A DNA stretch of 64,000 bases from Euborellia annulipes (GCA_023213315.1 JAKCPI010027473.1:1-64000), one strand, 5' to 3'. Positions 36,626-47,864 are shown, numbered from the stretch's first letter. The notes: generated from the sequence alone by a model not told the origin. A program made the numbers and translations.

Positions 36626-37032
36626 AAAATGAACAATGTACGTTTGCTTGTTTGTTTATTTTTATGTAAGCACACCATTTCGTGAAAACAGTTCTAACGC
36701 CCTAGGTTTTGGGAAAATTAGAGTACTAGTACATTACTGATAATTTTTAGTTTTGTTCAATTTTATAAAAAAAAAAAAACACCGAGCTTCCTCTCGATCA
36801 ACCCGGAACTATTTATAAAAAAATCAATTTTTTTAATAATTAAAAAAAAATTAAATATATTCTCCCGGCTTCGAATATTAGTGACAAGACTCTCCCTTCT
36901 GATATCCTCGGTTCCCACTCAAAATGATAGAATAAATTATTTAAATAAATTGTGAACTAATTATTTTAACCCTGCCTTTAGTTATATCATGAAGGTATGT
37001 GAAGTGAGAATTAAAGAATATTTCAATTAAAG

Positions 37033-37220
37033 TTTTTTTTTTTTTTGTTTTTTTTTTTAAACATTCACTTTTTTCTCGTTCACACTCACACTCACACACA
37101 TTTACACAGCCTTTTCGGCAACTTAGGCGATATAAGACTTTACGATAACCGTTATATATGATAATATCTATTGGGGGTCCAGGTATTCTTATTTAAGCCA
37201 TTTGGTATTCAAATGGCTTG
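37033..37220 (-). mobile_element. SINE B, lacking the tRNA head
   Basis: T-run at 37033-37059, then ACATTCAC, CTTTTCGGCAACTTAGGC and the CCATTTGG/CAAATGG hairpin. Truncated at the head, next to a solitary family A hairpin. Confidence 0.75.
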
Positions 37221-37242
37221 TGTTTGTCCAATGCATCTCATA

Positions 37243-37338
37243 AAAAATCTGGTGTGACAAGCACAGAACACAACTTTTGATTACTGAAGGAAAGAGAAAG
37301 TTGTGTGCTGTGCGACCAGTCACGCCAGAATTTTTTAT
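37243..37338 (-). repeat. Solitary family A terminal hairpin
   Basis: ~95-bp palindrome ATCTGGTGTGACAAGC...GACCAGTCACGCCAGA without adjacent family A body, as at 9057 and 50231. Confidence 0.75.
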
Positions 37339-37535
37339 AATGCAAATAACCTATTTCTCGTGGAAATCTAAAAATCTAAACAGAAATAATAAATGTACTC
37401 ACCAAAAGGTAGAAATTCATGAATTCATGAAGGCCTCGCTGATAATATGTAGTTGGACCTTGCTCATTCATGATGTCAATTCTCGAAAGGGATTAGTGGG
37501 CTTCTAAAATACAAATAAAAAAATATAAATTAATT

Positions 37536-38580
37536 TTACTTTCTCGTACCCTATATATGAAATATATAGGAGAGAAAGTATTGCGATCATGTCAAAAATT
37601 CGATGTCGAGATTTTGATGGATATACATGTTTTGAGGTCCCCTGAGTCCAAAAAGTGGGTCCCGCAAATTGGTCTGTGTGTGTGTGTGTGTGTGTGTATG
37701 TCTGTGTGTCTGTGTGTCTGTATGTGTGGAACCATTTTTTTAGCATGAAGGAGTTGAGCTACCGGGTTGAAATTTTATATTTAACTTAAGTACCTTTGAA
37801 GAATCTCAAAATAAGCTTTTGAACAAAATCGGCCAAAAAGTACTAGTACTTTACTGATGTACTTTTTCAGTTTTTTTCGATTTTCTCAAAATTCCCTCCA
37901 AGGATTTTTTTAAAATTCAAAAATCAATTATTTTTTTAGATGCTCTTTAAAATGTATATTCTCATTTTGCCGTTGAAATCTTCTGAAGACCACTTTACTC
38001 TTGTTCTTCATAGGAAAGATAGAAATGGTTGCCATGGTAACGGAATTTAAATCTTTTTCTTTTTATTAGATTAAAAATCAATTATTATTTAAATTCCCAT
38101 TTTTTTTAAATTTATTTGTGTCTTTAATTGTTTCAAAGAAAACATATATGTCTCTCTCTCACTTGCAAACATTATCGCCTGTCTCTACTCTTTTTAAATT
38201 CCCTTTCCACCTTATCTTCGCATAGAAACAATGTTAATTTCCTATAGGGATTTGTATGTTAATTTCGATTCAAAAAGGGGTCCCCTTTGGAACTTTTTAC
38301 GCATTTAAAATTTTTTTTCCAATTCTTATGAAATTTTGTATTTATTTACGATTCTATATTGTGTATAAAATGTCCAAATATGAGATTAAAATTTTGAAAA
38401 ATAACCATAGTTTATTTCAAGCAGTCAACATTTAAAATGCAAGTTTGAAACTAAGGTGCTATGGGAAACTAAATATATCTCGACACAAAAAATCTGGTGT
38501 GACCAGCACAGTGCGCAACTTTCTCTTACCGAAGGGTAAGAGAAAGTTGTGTGCTGTGCGCCAGTCACACCAGATTTTTT
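37536..38580 (-). mobile_element. Family A repeat, full length (long form), minus
   Basis: Inverted partner of 35611-36625, carrying the same ~400-bp extra block (AAAGGGGTCCCCTTTGGAAC, TATGTCTCTCTCTCACTTGC). The core is a long TGTGTGTG/TCTGTGTG run. Both end palindromes are intact. Confidence 0.85.
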
Positions 38581-38694
38581 ATTTATTGCAATAATTTTAT
38601 ATGTACCAGTATTTTGTCCCTTTCTTCATTTTGCATATGTTTTGAAATAAAGAGGCCCATGCATCAGTCTTAATTTATGAAGAGAGCAGGGGCG

Positions 38695-38942
38695 TGAAAA
38701 TAAGCTTTTAATCAAAATTGGCCAAAGAGTATTAGTAATTTACTGATGTAGTTTTTCAGTTTTTTTAGATTTTCTCAAAATTCGCTCCAACGATTTTGAT
38801 TAAAATTCAAAAATCAATTATTTTTTAGATGCTCTTTAAAATGTATAAGCTTATTCTCATTTTGAAATTGAAATCTTCTGAAGACCATTTTACTCTTGTA
38901 CTTCATAGGAAAGATGTGTGCTGTGCAACCAGTCACACCAGA
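38695..38942 (-). mobile_element. Family A repeat, internally deleted fragment
   Basis: Runs from GAAAATAAGCTTTTAATC to GACCATTTTACTCTTGTAC, then jumps from CATAGGAAAGAT to the end of the terminal hairpin (GTGTGCTGTGCAACCAGTC). The hairpin is half deleted. Confidence 0.75.
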
Positions 38943-39419
38943 TAGCCTCAACCTTGAATACTTTAACAGCTTAGGTATTAGTCTGCACAATTATTTCGAA
39001 CAAGAACGTTAATCGTTTTCTCTCTCTTTCCCCCGCCCTCCCCCTCCCTCCCTCTTTCTCTTTGGCCATTCGAAGAGGAATTTATAAAATTTATCTAAAG
39101 CTGTCAAACATTCATAAAGTGTAAATTGGTTTAACTTTTTCCCCAAACGCTAAATTTAACACCAAATAACTCAATTTTTCACTTTTCTGTTTAATGATCG
39201 GAAGAAGCCAAAAACACACAGGCAAACTTCCGGTCCACCGGTGGACCGAAACCATTCCATGCCTCTTCTTTTTCTTTTCTTTTCCCTCTTCCTCTTTCTC
39301 AGTTTCTCTTTATATTCTATCGATTTTTATTTTATATTTTTTTTTAATGTAAAAAAAAATTGTTTTCAAATTCTTGCTTATTCATGCGAGGATTTTTTAA
39401 ATTTTCGATATGTCGTCTT

Positions 39420-39695
39420 TTGGGAAATTATTTCGTCTTCTTCTTCTGACCTCGACTTATTCCCGCCTTGCGGGGTCGGCGGACCTCACTTTTTCCCTCC
39501 AACCCTATCATGCGATTTTGCGACCGGAAGAAATAGGACAGGCCGGCCCGTCGCACGGTCTGACACCTGTTGAAAAGAGGAAGGCAGAGACCTACAAAGA
39601 ACTGAAGGACTGTCTGTCCCAGCTCGGGCAACTCGTGGTTGCCATTCACGTACCCACAAGAAGTGGGCCCCTGAGCAACTATTGGGAAATTATTT
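39420..39695 (-). mobile_element. Retroposon insertion with 14-bp target duplication
   Basis: A perfect duplication TTGGGAAATTATTT lies at 39420-39433 and 39682-39695. The 248-bp insert is GC-rich compared with its surroundings and on the minus strand ends in a purine tail GAAGAAGAAGACG, preceded by CCCCGCAAGGCGGG. This suits a 5'-truncated non-LTR element or SINE of RTE-like type. Both strands hold 70-95-codon ORFs with no recognised domain. Confidence 0.65.
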
Positions 39696-40162
39696 AAATA
39701 TGATTAATAAGTTTTGATTTGAATGATCTTCAAGAATATGGCCAAATATTTGACTCATAAAAGAAGCAATCTTTAAAATTTTATAAATCTGGATTGAATT
39801 TTGAAATATATCAATAGATTGTTTTTGAGATTGAGAAAGTCTAATAACATCCAAAACAATTATTTCATGGTTCTTTAGTGAATTTTATTTTGTTGCTGAT
39901 GCCATTTTTAAATCCTTTAGAATCGCTTTAATGTTTAAATCATGAACATCCATTCAAGCTGAACTATTTTTTTAGCTAAAAAATATTTTGCCTATATAAA
40001 AAACATCATACTTGCAGGCAAAGACATAAAAATTGAATCAAAATATAAAAAATGTATTTTCCATTCATCAACAATATCAATAATCAATTTTTCCTGCAGC
40101 TTTAACAGTTAAATGTTGGCCAATATGATTTAATACCTCCTTTCTTTTCAATAGTCTATTTT

Positions 40163-40465
40163 AATAGTATAAATAGCCCAAGGGGCTTGGAGTAGTTGGT
40201 AGCGTGCCTACCTTCTATACCGAACGTCTCGGGTTCGGACCCCAGGCAGTCCGATAATTTTATTTAAGGCATTTGGATACCAAATGACTTAAATAAAAAT
40301 GCCTGGACCCCACAATTGATATATTAAACATACTGATTATCGTAAAAAGTCTTAAATGGCCTCAGTTGCCGAAAAGACTGTGTGAATGTGTGTGTGTGAA
40401 TGTGAGGGTGAATGAGAAAAAAGTGTGAATGTTTTTTATTTAAAAAAAAAAAAAATAGTATAAAT
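40163..40465 (+). mobile_element. tRNA-derived SINE B, full length
   Basis: Head AGCCCAAGGGGCTTGGAGTAG, box B GGTTCGGACCCC, body hairpin, GTGTGAATGTGTGTGTGTG and poly-A. Duplication AATAGTATAAAT at 40163-40174 and 40454-40465. Confidence 0.88.
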
Positions 40466-40518
40466 AATTATTGATTGTAGTAAAAAAACTAATGATTTTT
40501 TATTTTTGTTTGTTTCAG

Positions 40519-40561
40519 GTGCGGAAATCTCTTATTAGTTTTAATCAGATAGTCATCTCAA
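40519..40561 (+). other. Possible 43-bp non-coding exon
   Basis: TTGTTTGTTTCAG ends at 40518 and GTGAGT starts at 40562, giving a strong acceptor and donor 43 bp apart on the plus strand. The enclosed sequence has no start codon and no recognisable coding content. It could be a 5' UTR exon of the PAN gene at 49.8 kb, or a chance pair of sites. Confidence 0.25.
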
Positions 40562-41270
40562 GTGAGTCATCAAATATATTATTATATTGTTTATTTAAAA
40601 TAAATAATACAACCATCTGAGTGTGTGAACGTTTAATAATAATTGAAGATCAAAGAAAGGATTTATTTATTAAATATTTTCTAATTAAATTTAAAAAAAT
40701 CGACATCGAATTTTTGACATGATCGTAATTATATGTGGCTAGCTAGCTTTAGTGAAATTATTATTATTTTTTTTATTTTATTTATATCATACATTATTTA
40801 TGATTGATTAATGCAAAAGTCACTGTTTACATATAACGGAGAAATGTTAGAGTTGGGAGTCAAAAAATAAACAAAAATCAACACCCTGGAAACCTAAATA
40901 CCGCCCAAGGTAACAATTTGCCAAACGGTTTCTTTTATATAGCTACAAATAACAAATAGAACATTAATAATTGCAGTCATTATTCTAATATAGTGAGTTA
41001 CTGCTGCTGCTGTCCCTTCTAACTGTTCCTTGGATGGCTGCTGCCAGCCAAGCAACGGATCACATCTCCGTCCATTAGGCTTGTCTATTAATTATACTCG
41101 TATTGCCTTATATGCATAATTTATTGACATTCGACTCCATAAAAAAATATCTCGCTAGCTAAAGGATAAATAAATAATTTTGTTTGTTTTAATTTTATTT
41201 GTTATAATATAGTGTTTCTTATTTATTTTTTGAGTATTATGTTTATTAAAATACTACTTTCGCTTGCTTT

Positions 41271-41479
41271 TTAAGGCTGCTTTCACACGGGGCGGATTGG
41301 TGGCAACTAGTTGATTCCACAAGATTACTCAATTAGTCAACTGAAAATTGACTGTCGTATGAAGACTCATATTCACACGAGGCAACTTGTGTAATCAACT
41401 TCACTCCCGTGGCATTTACCCACCCAACTAGTGTAATCAGCTAGTTGCCTCAAATCCGCCCGTGTGAAACCAGCCTTAA
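41271..41479. mobile_element. TTAA-type TIR MITE
   Basis: GGCTGCTTTCACACGGGGCG (41275) and its inverse CGTGTGAAACCAGCC (to 41475) are flanked by perfect TTAA duplications (41271-41274, 41476-41479). Further inverted CAACTAGTTGATT motifs inside make most of the element a hairpin. Consistent with piggyBac- or Kolobok-driven MITEs. Confidence 0.8.
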
Positions 41480-41569
41480 TCCTCGAAAGAAAAAGATGGA
41501 GATTTTTTTTCAAATTTTCTGAATTTAAGTAGAGAAGAAGCAAGTGCAGTCAAAAATCTCCTCTATTAT

Positions 41570-41716
41570 CATAGGCGTAACTAGGGGGTGCCCCCCCCCC
41601 AGAAAGTTCCTTGCCCCAAGAAAAATTGAGAAAATATGGGGCTTTCCAGGCCCATCCTCAGCGAGAATGGCTGGTCCCATGCCTCCCCCCAGCCAAATTC
41701 ACTAGTTACGCCCATG
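41570..41716. mobile_element. Short hAT-type MITE
   Basis: CATAGGCGTAACTAGGGGG and ACTAGTTACGCCCATG form inverted ends; flanking octamers TCTATTAT and CCTACTAT agree at 6 of 8. 147 bp. Confidence 0.65.
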
Positions 41717-41842
41717 CCTACTATTTAGTTTTTATATAATACTTATCAAAAAAAAAAAAAACCTCGTCTGATGACGGCTCTGGAAATAAGGACTGACACG
41801 TTACTTTAATGTAGTTAGTTACTTTTCTGAATTATTAATTAA

Positions 41843-42310
41843 TAAATAATCAGTGGCGCAACCAGGATTTGCTCCTGGGGGGGGGGGTTCGGGGGGTTCC
41901 GGGGGGGGGCTGATCTCAAAAATTTTTCTGTGAAAAATTTTTTTTTCGCAGAACCAAAGTTTTTTTGCCTTGCAGAAAATTTTGATTTCGCGGAACCAAA
42001 TTTTTCCGCCTGCGGGGGAAATTTTCCGGTCCGTAAAAATATTTTACCATTTTTTTTTTAGAGAAGCTAAATTTTTGCCGCCCCGTGGAACCAAATATTT
42101 ACCCATGTGCCGCCCGGGGAACCAAATTTTTTTCCCATGCGCCGCCCGCGGAACATTTCCTCTCTTCGCGAAACCGAAATGATTATATTTTTTCTTTTCT
42201 AAAATCTTTTCTAATTCTTTTGTAATATATATATTTTGATTTTTTTTATCTTCTGGGGGGGGGGGGTTAAAACCCTAAATCCCCCCCCTGGTTGCGCCTA
42301 TGTAAATAAT
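41843..42310. mobile_element. hAT MITE with 8-bp duplication
   Basis: Ends CAGTGGCGCAACCAGG (41851) and CCTGGTTGCGCCTATG (to 42302), perfect duplication TAAATAAT at 41843-41850 and 42303-42310. The interior has G-runs near the ends and four related GCGGAACCAAATTTTT units. No coding. Confidence 0.9.
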
Positions 42311-42735
42311 AAAACACAATTAATGACAAAAAGGTCAATTAATTATAATATTATAATTATCCTAGAATTTTGTTACATTTTTATTTACAGTTTGTTAAAA
42401 ATTAACAAGAGGTTAAAGTTCCGTTTTATCCCTTTTGTTAACTGTAATCGGATAAAAAAAAGGTGCAAGATATAGAAGAGGAAGAGGTCATTTTGCCAAG
42501 AATAAACCAGAAAGAATGAATCGGCAAACAAATTTTGTTGTTGTTACTGTCAGCCATCTGTTGAGCTACTGTCTATTATGCAAATTATACTCTAACTGTT
42601 TGAAAAATTAAAAAAGATCGCCAAATTTATTTGAAATTATATTATATAATAATTCTTTCATATAGTTAGATAATTAAAGAAAGAAAGAGATAGAGATGAT
42701 GTTGACCTAGATTTTGGGTTTGTAATTGAGATATT

Positions 42736-42819
42736 TTTACTTTCTATTACCTCTATATACTGTATGTTAATATATATAGAGAGAAAGTATTGGATTCATG
42801 CCATAACTTCGATGTCGAG
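42736..42819 (-). mobile_element. Family A 3' end fragment
   Basis: TTACTTTCTATTACCTCT ... AGAGAGAAAGTATTGGATTC and CTTCGATGTCGAG: only the end palindrome and ~35 bp of body survive. Confidence 0.7.
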
Positions 42820-42865
42820 TATGTATTCCTTCAGGATCAATAGAATTCTGACTATCGGTCCACTC

Positions 42866-43018
42866 CAGGGGCGGATTGCCCCCCTCCCCCCGAGAAGAAA
42901 TAGGAATAAATAGGAAAGGGGTCCAAATGGCTATAGATGCCGACAAAGTCCTTAAATAAAAAAATAAAAAAAAAACCGTCCCCCCCCCCCCCCCCGACAA
43001 AATTGCATTAATCCGCCA
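42866..43018. mobile_element. hAT-like MITE containing a SINE D fragment
   Basis: CAGGGGCGGATTGCC at the left and TTAATCCGCCACT at the right, C-runs near both ends. A SINE D tail (42896-42975, AATAAATAGGAAAGGGGTCC) sits inside. No clean duplication. Confidence 0.45.
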
Positions 43019-43504
43019 CTATTCGGAAACTTTACTCGAAATATGAATGATTTGTTTTAATGTCTCAAGCAACTTTACGGTAAAAAGGGTTTGACAACAA
43101 AATTTTTAAGCCTAATGAATAAAATTTCAGGATCAAACAAAAAATCCAGACAAAATTTAAACAATTTTTTTTGCCAAATTGAAATTAATCTCTAATCTTT
43201 GGAAAATCTATGACAAATTTAGCTAATTAGGAATTTTTGTTTGTTAATTAATTATATTTTTTACTTTCTTTGAAGTATGTCAGTTTAATCACAAATATAA
43301 TACTTATGAGAAATGTGTTCTGAAAGCGAATGGTAAATGCATTTAAACACAAATTATAAAGATAAATATAAATAGTAATTTAACTATGTTTAAGTGTTTA
43401 AGATAATCAAAGAGTTATTTTCTAATTTGTCAGCGAAAAAAAAAAACAATATTTATTTTAAGGGATTTGTGTTGTAGAGAAATAAAATGAGTTAGTCAAA
43501 TATT

Positions 43505-43620
43505 TACCTTTAACAAATAAAGCGAGTGAAAATGCCACCATCAGGATCATTGCAATCTAGCTTTGACGAAACCAGATGAATAGATGACTCTGAGGCTATT
43601 GAAGGTAACCGAAATAATAT
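43505..43620 (-). other. Unassigned exon-like island
   Basis: On the minus strand TTTTATTTACAG precedes position 43620. From there one frame stays open for 36 codons, ending SKLDCNDPDGGIFTRFIC and a TAA at 43507-43509, immediately followed by AAG and GTAAAT. An AATAAA lies ~50 bp further on. The block is less AT-rich than its flanks and outside any repeat recognised here. The other two frames contain stops, so it would be a terminal exon or non-coding. I do not recognise the peptide. Confidence 0.2.
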
Positions 43621-43961
43621 CTGTAAATAAAATATTAGAAATTACATTGAAAGCAAAAATAAATTAATTAAAAACGTTATTATTAATTTCTAATTATTTA
43701 TCATAAGTAGACCTATATTAATTACTTCGGTCAGAATTTTAAATAGAGTCTACTTATGGTGTTTTCGTAAATTTGTGTTAAAAAAATACTTGATTGATGG
43801 TTATTTTCAGAAAATTGTTAATGATACCAAAATCGAAATTCTTCAAGATTTGAGATTCCATGAGATAGTTGCCTAGAAAACATTCGTCAATATTGGGACT
43901 GACATTTTTTAATAAGTTTTTTTTTATAAAATATAAGAATGTAAATAGAACAAAATTTTTT

Positions 43962-44243
43962 CAAATCTAGGCCTTTTTTTTTCTTAAAAAAAAAAACATT
44001 CACACTTTTTCTCATACACACATTCACACAGTCTTCTCGGCAACTCAGGCCATTTAAGACATTGACGATAACCGTTGTATTGAAAATATCTATTGGGGGT
44101 TCAGGCATTTCTATTTAAGCCATCTGGTATCCAAATGGCTTAAATAAAATCATCGGACTGCCTGGGGTCCGAACCTGCGACGTTTGGTACAGGAGGTAGG
44201 CACGCTAGCTACTACGCCAAACCCGGGGGCAAATCTAGGCCTT
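43962..44243 (-). mobile_element. tRNA-derived SINE B, full length
   Basis: Minus copy, head GCCCCCGGGTTTGGCGTAG, box B GGTTCGGACCCC, full body and A-rich tail. Duplication CAAATCTAGGCCTT at 43962-43975 and 44230-44243. Confidence 0.88.
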
Positions 44244-44368
44244 GAACTTTATAATCTCTGTTTTTCGAAATTCCGTTTTTTGGGTGTCTCAAAGAACAGA
44301 AAAAGACAAAATATTTCAAAAGCAAAAAATTATTCGATCTGTGATTAAGCTTAAGCAAGTCGTTAATT

Positions 44369-44618
44369 AGTATTTATTTTGCCCTAGGACCCGCGACCCT
44401 AGGTACAAATGGCCAGAATTCTAACCACTTCAAGCGGGCCTTGGTGAAGTTGTTAGAATTCTGGCCATTTGTACCTAGGGTCGCGGGTTCGCATCCCGTC
44501 CCATGCCATAAATTATTTAAATTAAATTGTCTACAATCAATTTAAATAAATAAGAAAGGGGTCTAAATTGCCATAGAAAAAGACCTTAATAAAAATTTAA
44601 AAAAAAAGTATTTATTTT
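44369..44618 (+). mobile_element. tRNA-derived SINE D with inverted head duplication
   Basis: Box B CGGGTTCGCATCCCG (44485-44499) is followed by a body AATAAGAAAGGGGTC..AAAAAGACC and poly-A. Duplication AGTATTTATTTT at 44369-44380 and 44607-44618. The first 37 nt of the arm (44389-44425) are a perfect reverse complement of 44452-44488, so the tRNA-like head is present twice, head-to-head, inside one insertion. Confidence 0.8.
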
Positions 44619-45182
44619 AAATACAAGAGAGGAAATTTCCCAATGCGCTTTTCCACTCTCCTCGAAATAATAAATCAATTTTTAATTACTATGAAAATAT
44701 TATTTGAGAATATTTATTTCAGACACCTCTAATTTATCAACATTCTATATGACTCTACACTGTTAATAAAAAATCTCGACCAATTTTTTTCAAAATAATG
44801 AAAGAAATATAATTAATTAATTTGACTTGATTACTTCGTAAAATTAACAGCTCTTTAAAACTGAACCCAAATCACAGGTTATTTGGAGAAAATAAATTAT
44901 ATGGATCCATATTTGGAGGCTCAATAATTGATGACCGCAAAACCACAGAGAGATTTAAAGTTAATATATCATTCAAATGTGAAGATAATAATAATATATA
45001 ATTTTTTTTATTAAATACACAGTAATATTAAAAGAGGTTTCGTAATAAATTTATTCAAAGAAAATTCCGTTGTGGCTTTTGTCTGTGAGATTTTTTTTTT
45101 ATTTTGACGATTTAAGAAAAAAAATAAAATAACACCAATTGGGCTCGTTTGTGAGAGAATGAAATCCTGACAAAAAAAAATT

Positions 45183-45260
45183 GAGGTGTCATTGAGGCCT
45201 GTTAGCGAAGAATGAGATGGATTAAGCGACTAACGGGGCACCAGGCCGCCAATGACACCG
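45183..45260. repeat. Short imperfect hairpin
   Basis: GAGGTGTCATTGAGGCCTG and CAGGCCGCCAATGACACC enclose ~40 bp that also contain GTTAGCG and CGACTAAC. GC-richer than its flanks. Identity unknown. Confidence 0.4.
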
Positions 45261-45573
45261 TTGCCGAAGTCAGTATGGAAATGGGCAAACAGGTTATGGC
45301 TGGGCTCTCAATTATGTTATTGCCAATCGAAAATGTAAACATTTATTATTAACTTTATTTTAACTAATAAATAGAATTATTTTCTTTTGCGGTTATTCTC
45401 TTATGTCACATCTCTCATATCTCTTGGTTATTATTATATCAACCTCACATATTAAAAAACGTCTATAACAATAATTTGCTGCTGTCAATAATTATTATAC
45501 GACAATTTAAATGATAAAGAAGGACGTTGCGATACGTGCTTAGTAACACCACCATATCTTATATGTCTATCAA

Positions 45574-46074
45574 TAACACAGGGAACAAAAAAGACCTTTT
45601 GTTTTGTTGCCGGGGCATTTGAAGCTATTTCTAGGTAATGGGTAAAAAAAGCCATCAGCTTTGCCCCATCACGTCTAGTTTTAAAGATATAGAGAAAATT
45701 AAATTTTAATTGAAAATGTGCTCTAAAGCACATTACCTAGATTTTTTAAAGACGTTACCCCTTAAAAATATGCAGATACACTATTTATATTTATTTAACC
45801 ATATTTGTTCATAATTTCCCTCTAAATCAGCTCCGATTGGACTGAAAATTTATATATCTATGTAATTCATCTATCTGCATATTTTTAAGGGGTAACGCCT
45901 TAAAAAAATCTAGGTAATTAGAACCGCTTTAGAGCACATTTTCTATTAAAATTTAATTTTCTCTATAGCTCTAAAACTAGACGTGTTGAGGCAAAACTGA
46001 TGGCATTTTTTAAATCAGCGCTTCCCAAATACGTTCAAATAACCCGGCAACAAAATCATTGTTTCCCTGTGTAA
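45574..46074. mobile_element. Harbinger-type foldback MITE
   Basis: Arms of >200 bp: the left begins CACAGGGAACAAAAAAG (45577), the right ends ATTGTTTCCCTGTG (46071). The arms share GTTGCCGGG, CTAGTTTTAAAG or a variant, GAAAATTAAATTTTAAT and AAGGGGTAACG motifs. The 3-bp flanks are TAA on both sides, the target length and sequence of PIF/Harbinger. No coding. Confidence 0.75.
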
Positions 46075-46144
46075 TTCATTAAAGATCAAATTTTGATTCA
46101 TATTATTATAAAATGAATTCATATTCAAATATTATTTTAGAATA

Positions 46145-46263
46145 TTTGTTTTAGAATTTCAGGGAGCAAAATGCCCTTGAGGCAACAGCTAACTGCAATG
46201 CAAGACGGTTGTCTATCCTACAGGCGTTCGGTTGAGAATTGCAAGTCACTGTTGTCTTATACC
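46145..46263 (+). other. Unassigned GC-richer block after an acceptor-like site
   Basis: TTTCAG at ~46155-46160 is followed by an open frame from ATGCCCTTGAGGCAACAG that runs to the hAT insertion at 46272. No family recognised; the hAT element may have interrupted an older unit. Confidence 0.2.
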
Positions 46264-46526
46264 TCCTTTAGCAAGGGCGGATCCAGAGGTGTTTCTCGGG
46301 GGGGGGGTAATCTGGTGTGACTCGTCGCACAGAACACTATTTTTTCTTAATTTCGGTAACTTAAAGGCCCATTCTGTACTTGTTTGCCAGAATATAAATA
46401 CAAATCAAATTTTTAAGTATTAATTTTTAAAATTTTACATTCAAAATACATTTTTTTTCGAAAAAAAGTATTTTTTTCAAATCTCAACCCCCCTTTACCC
46501 CCCTTGTATCCGCCCTTGTCCTTTAG
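46264..46526. mobile_element. hAT MITE with 8-bp duplication, carrying a family A hairpin remnant
   Basis: Ends CAAGGGCGGATCCAGAGG (46272) and GTATCCGCCCTTG (to 46518), perfect duplication TCCTTTAG at 46264-46271 and 46519-46526. Inside, 46310-46390 (AATCTGGTGTGACTCGTCGC...) is a degenerate family A terminal hairpin. Confidence 0.88.
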
Positions 46527-47597
46527 TAAATAATTTATTGAAAATATTTATGATGGAATGAGTAAAGTGACAAACTAGTTCAATTTTTGACATTCTGGTG
46601 TTTTCTCCCAATTCAAAATATAGTTTACATATATCTAAACGGGCTAATTATTACACCATCGCCACAATGAAAATTAGAAAGAGTAAGAGGGATTATTTTT
46701 TCAGGTAACTTTATTTTATTATGCCATTATAGTCTAAATGTATGGAATTTAAGTTCGTATTAAAAAAAAAAAAGAAATTATTCTAGTCTTTGAGTTTGGG
46801 AAAAGAAAAAAAGCCTAATTAATTTTAAAAATAAATTCTCAGAGACTGATCTTAGAATGAATATAAAATTTTAAACATTAAGGTTCATTGTCAATTAGGA
46901 AGAAGGAAAAAGGAAGAAACATTTTGCATTTTTAATATGAGAAAAGTTGATATAAAGGGAAGGGGAGGGAAGGAAGGTAATTATATTATATTCCCGAACT
47001 ATTTCCGTTACATAAAAGATCCTGGTTCTTTTAGATGTTTAGTAGTAAACTATGTAAAGTGTAATTGATAATAACTGCAAATTAGTAGTAAAAATAACGA
47101 ATGGTAATAAAGGAAATGAAAAATTTTAATTATTAATTGAAATAGCAATAACAAATTTGCATTAATGTAATTTTATAAAGTCTATTTATTATTTTTATTA
47201 TTCAATTTATTTAAAGTAACTAGAGTTACTTCAAAAAATATGTAAAAATTAAAAACACTAGTTTATTTTAGAAATGTTAATTTCTAATTAATCTTTGAAA
47301 CCTAGTTTTTTTTTAATTTTAAAATGATGCCAACAATGAGATTAAGAAAAATATATTTTTTCTAATTAAATTTAAACTATCAACCATAGGCTTTTTAATT
47401 TTTTAATTTTCATATATACGAGGGTAGGTCAATAAGTCCGTGACTTTTTGAATTTCTCACCTCTTAACTGAAATGGCAACACTGCACCTGTCAACAGGCA
47501 ACTATCAGCTGACTCCTGTCGAAATTTGAACCAGCTGGGTCTTGTAGTTTTTGTTTGACATCCATTCATAGCAGACCACCTCGTGATTTCAGAAGAC

Positions 47598-47864
47598 AAT
47601 GCAGGCAAGGGCGTCCGCAGGATTTTTTGCAGGGGGGGGGCATGTCACTTCCAGATAAGTTAAAAAAAAAAGTACTTTGATATTAATAATGTTATACACC
47701 TCTTAGTATTTAAGGCTTTCTCACCGCGGCAAGGTGCATGTATAGTAAGAAAGATTTTTTTGTATTTTCTTTTTGTTTTATACATTTTTTTCTATCAGTT
47801 TAATTTTCCAGGGGGGCGCAAGTGCCTGGTTGCCCTCCCCCCTGCGGACGCCCATGAATGCAGG
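47598..47864. mobile_element. hAT MITE nested in mariner
   Basis: Ends CAAGGGCGTCCGCAGG (47606) and CCTGCGGACGCCCATG (to 47856), perfect duplication AATGCAGG at 47598-47605 and 47857-47864. The right copy of the duplication lies in the mariner coding sequence, fixing the order of insertion. Confidence 0.9.

Noticed and set aside
39410..39697. 95-codon plus ORF starting with a signal-like stretch
   Set aside because: Starts outside and ends outside a 248-bp retroposon flanked by a target duplication; the reading frame is accidental.
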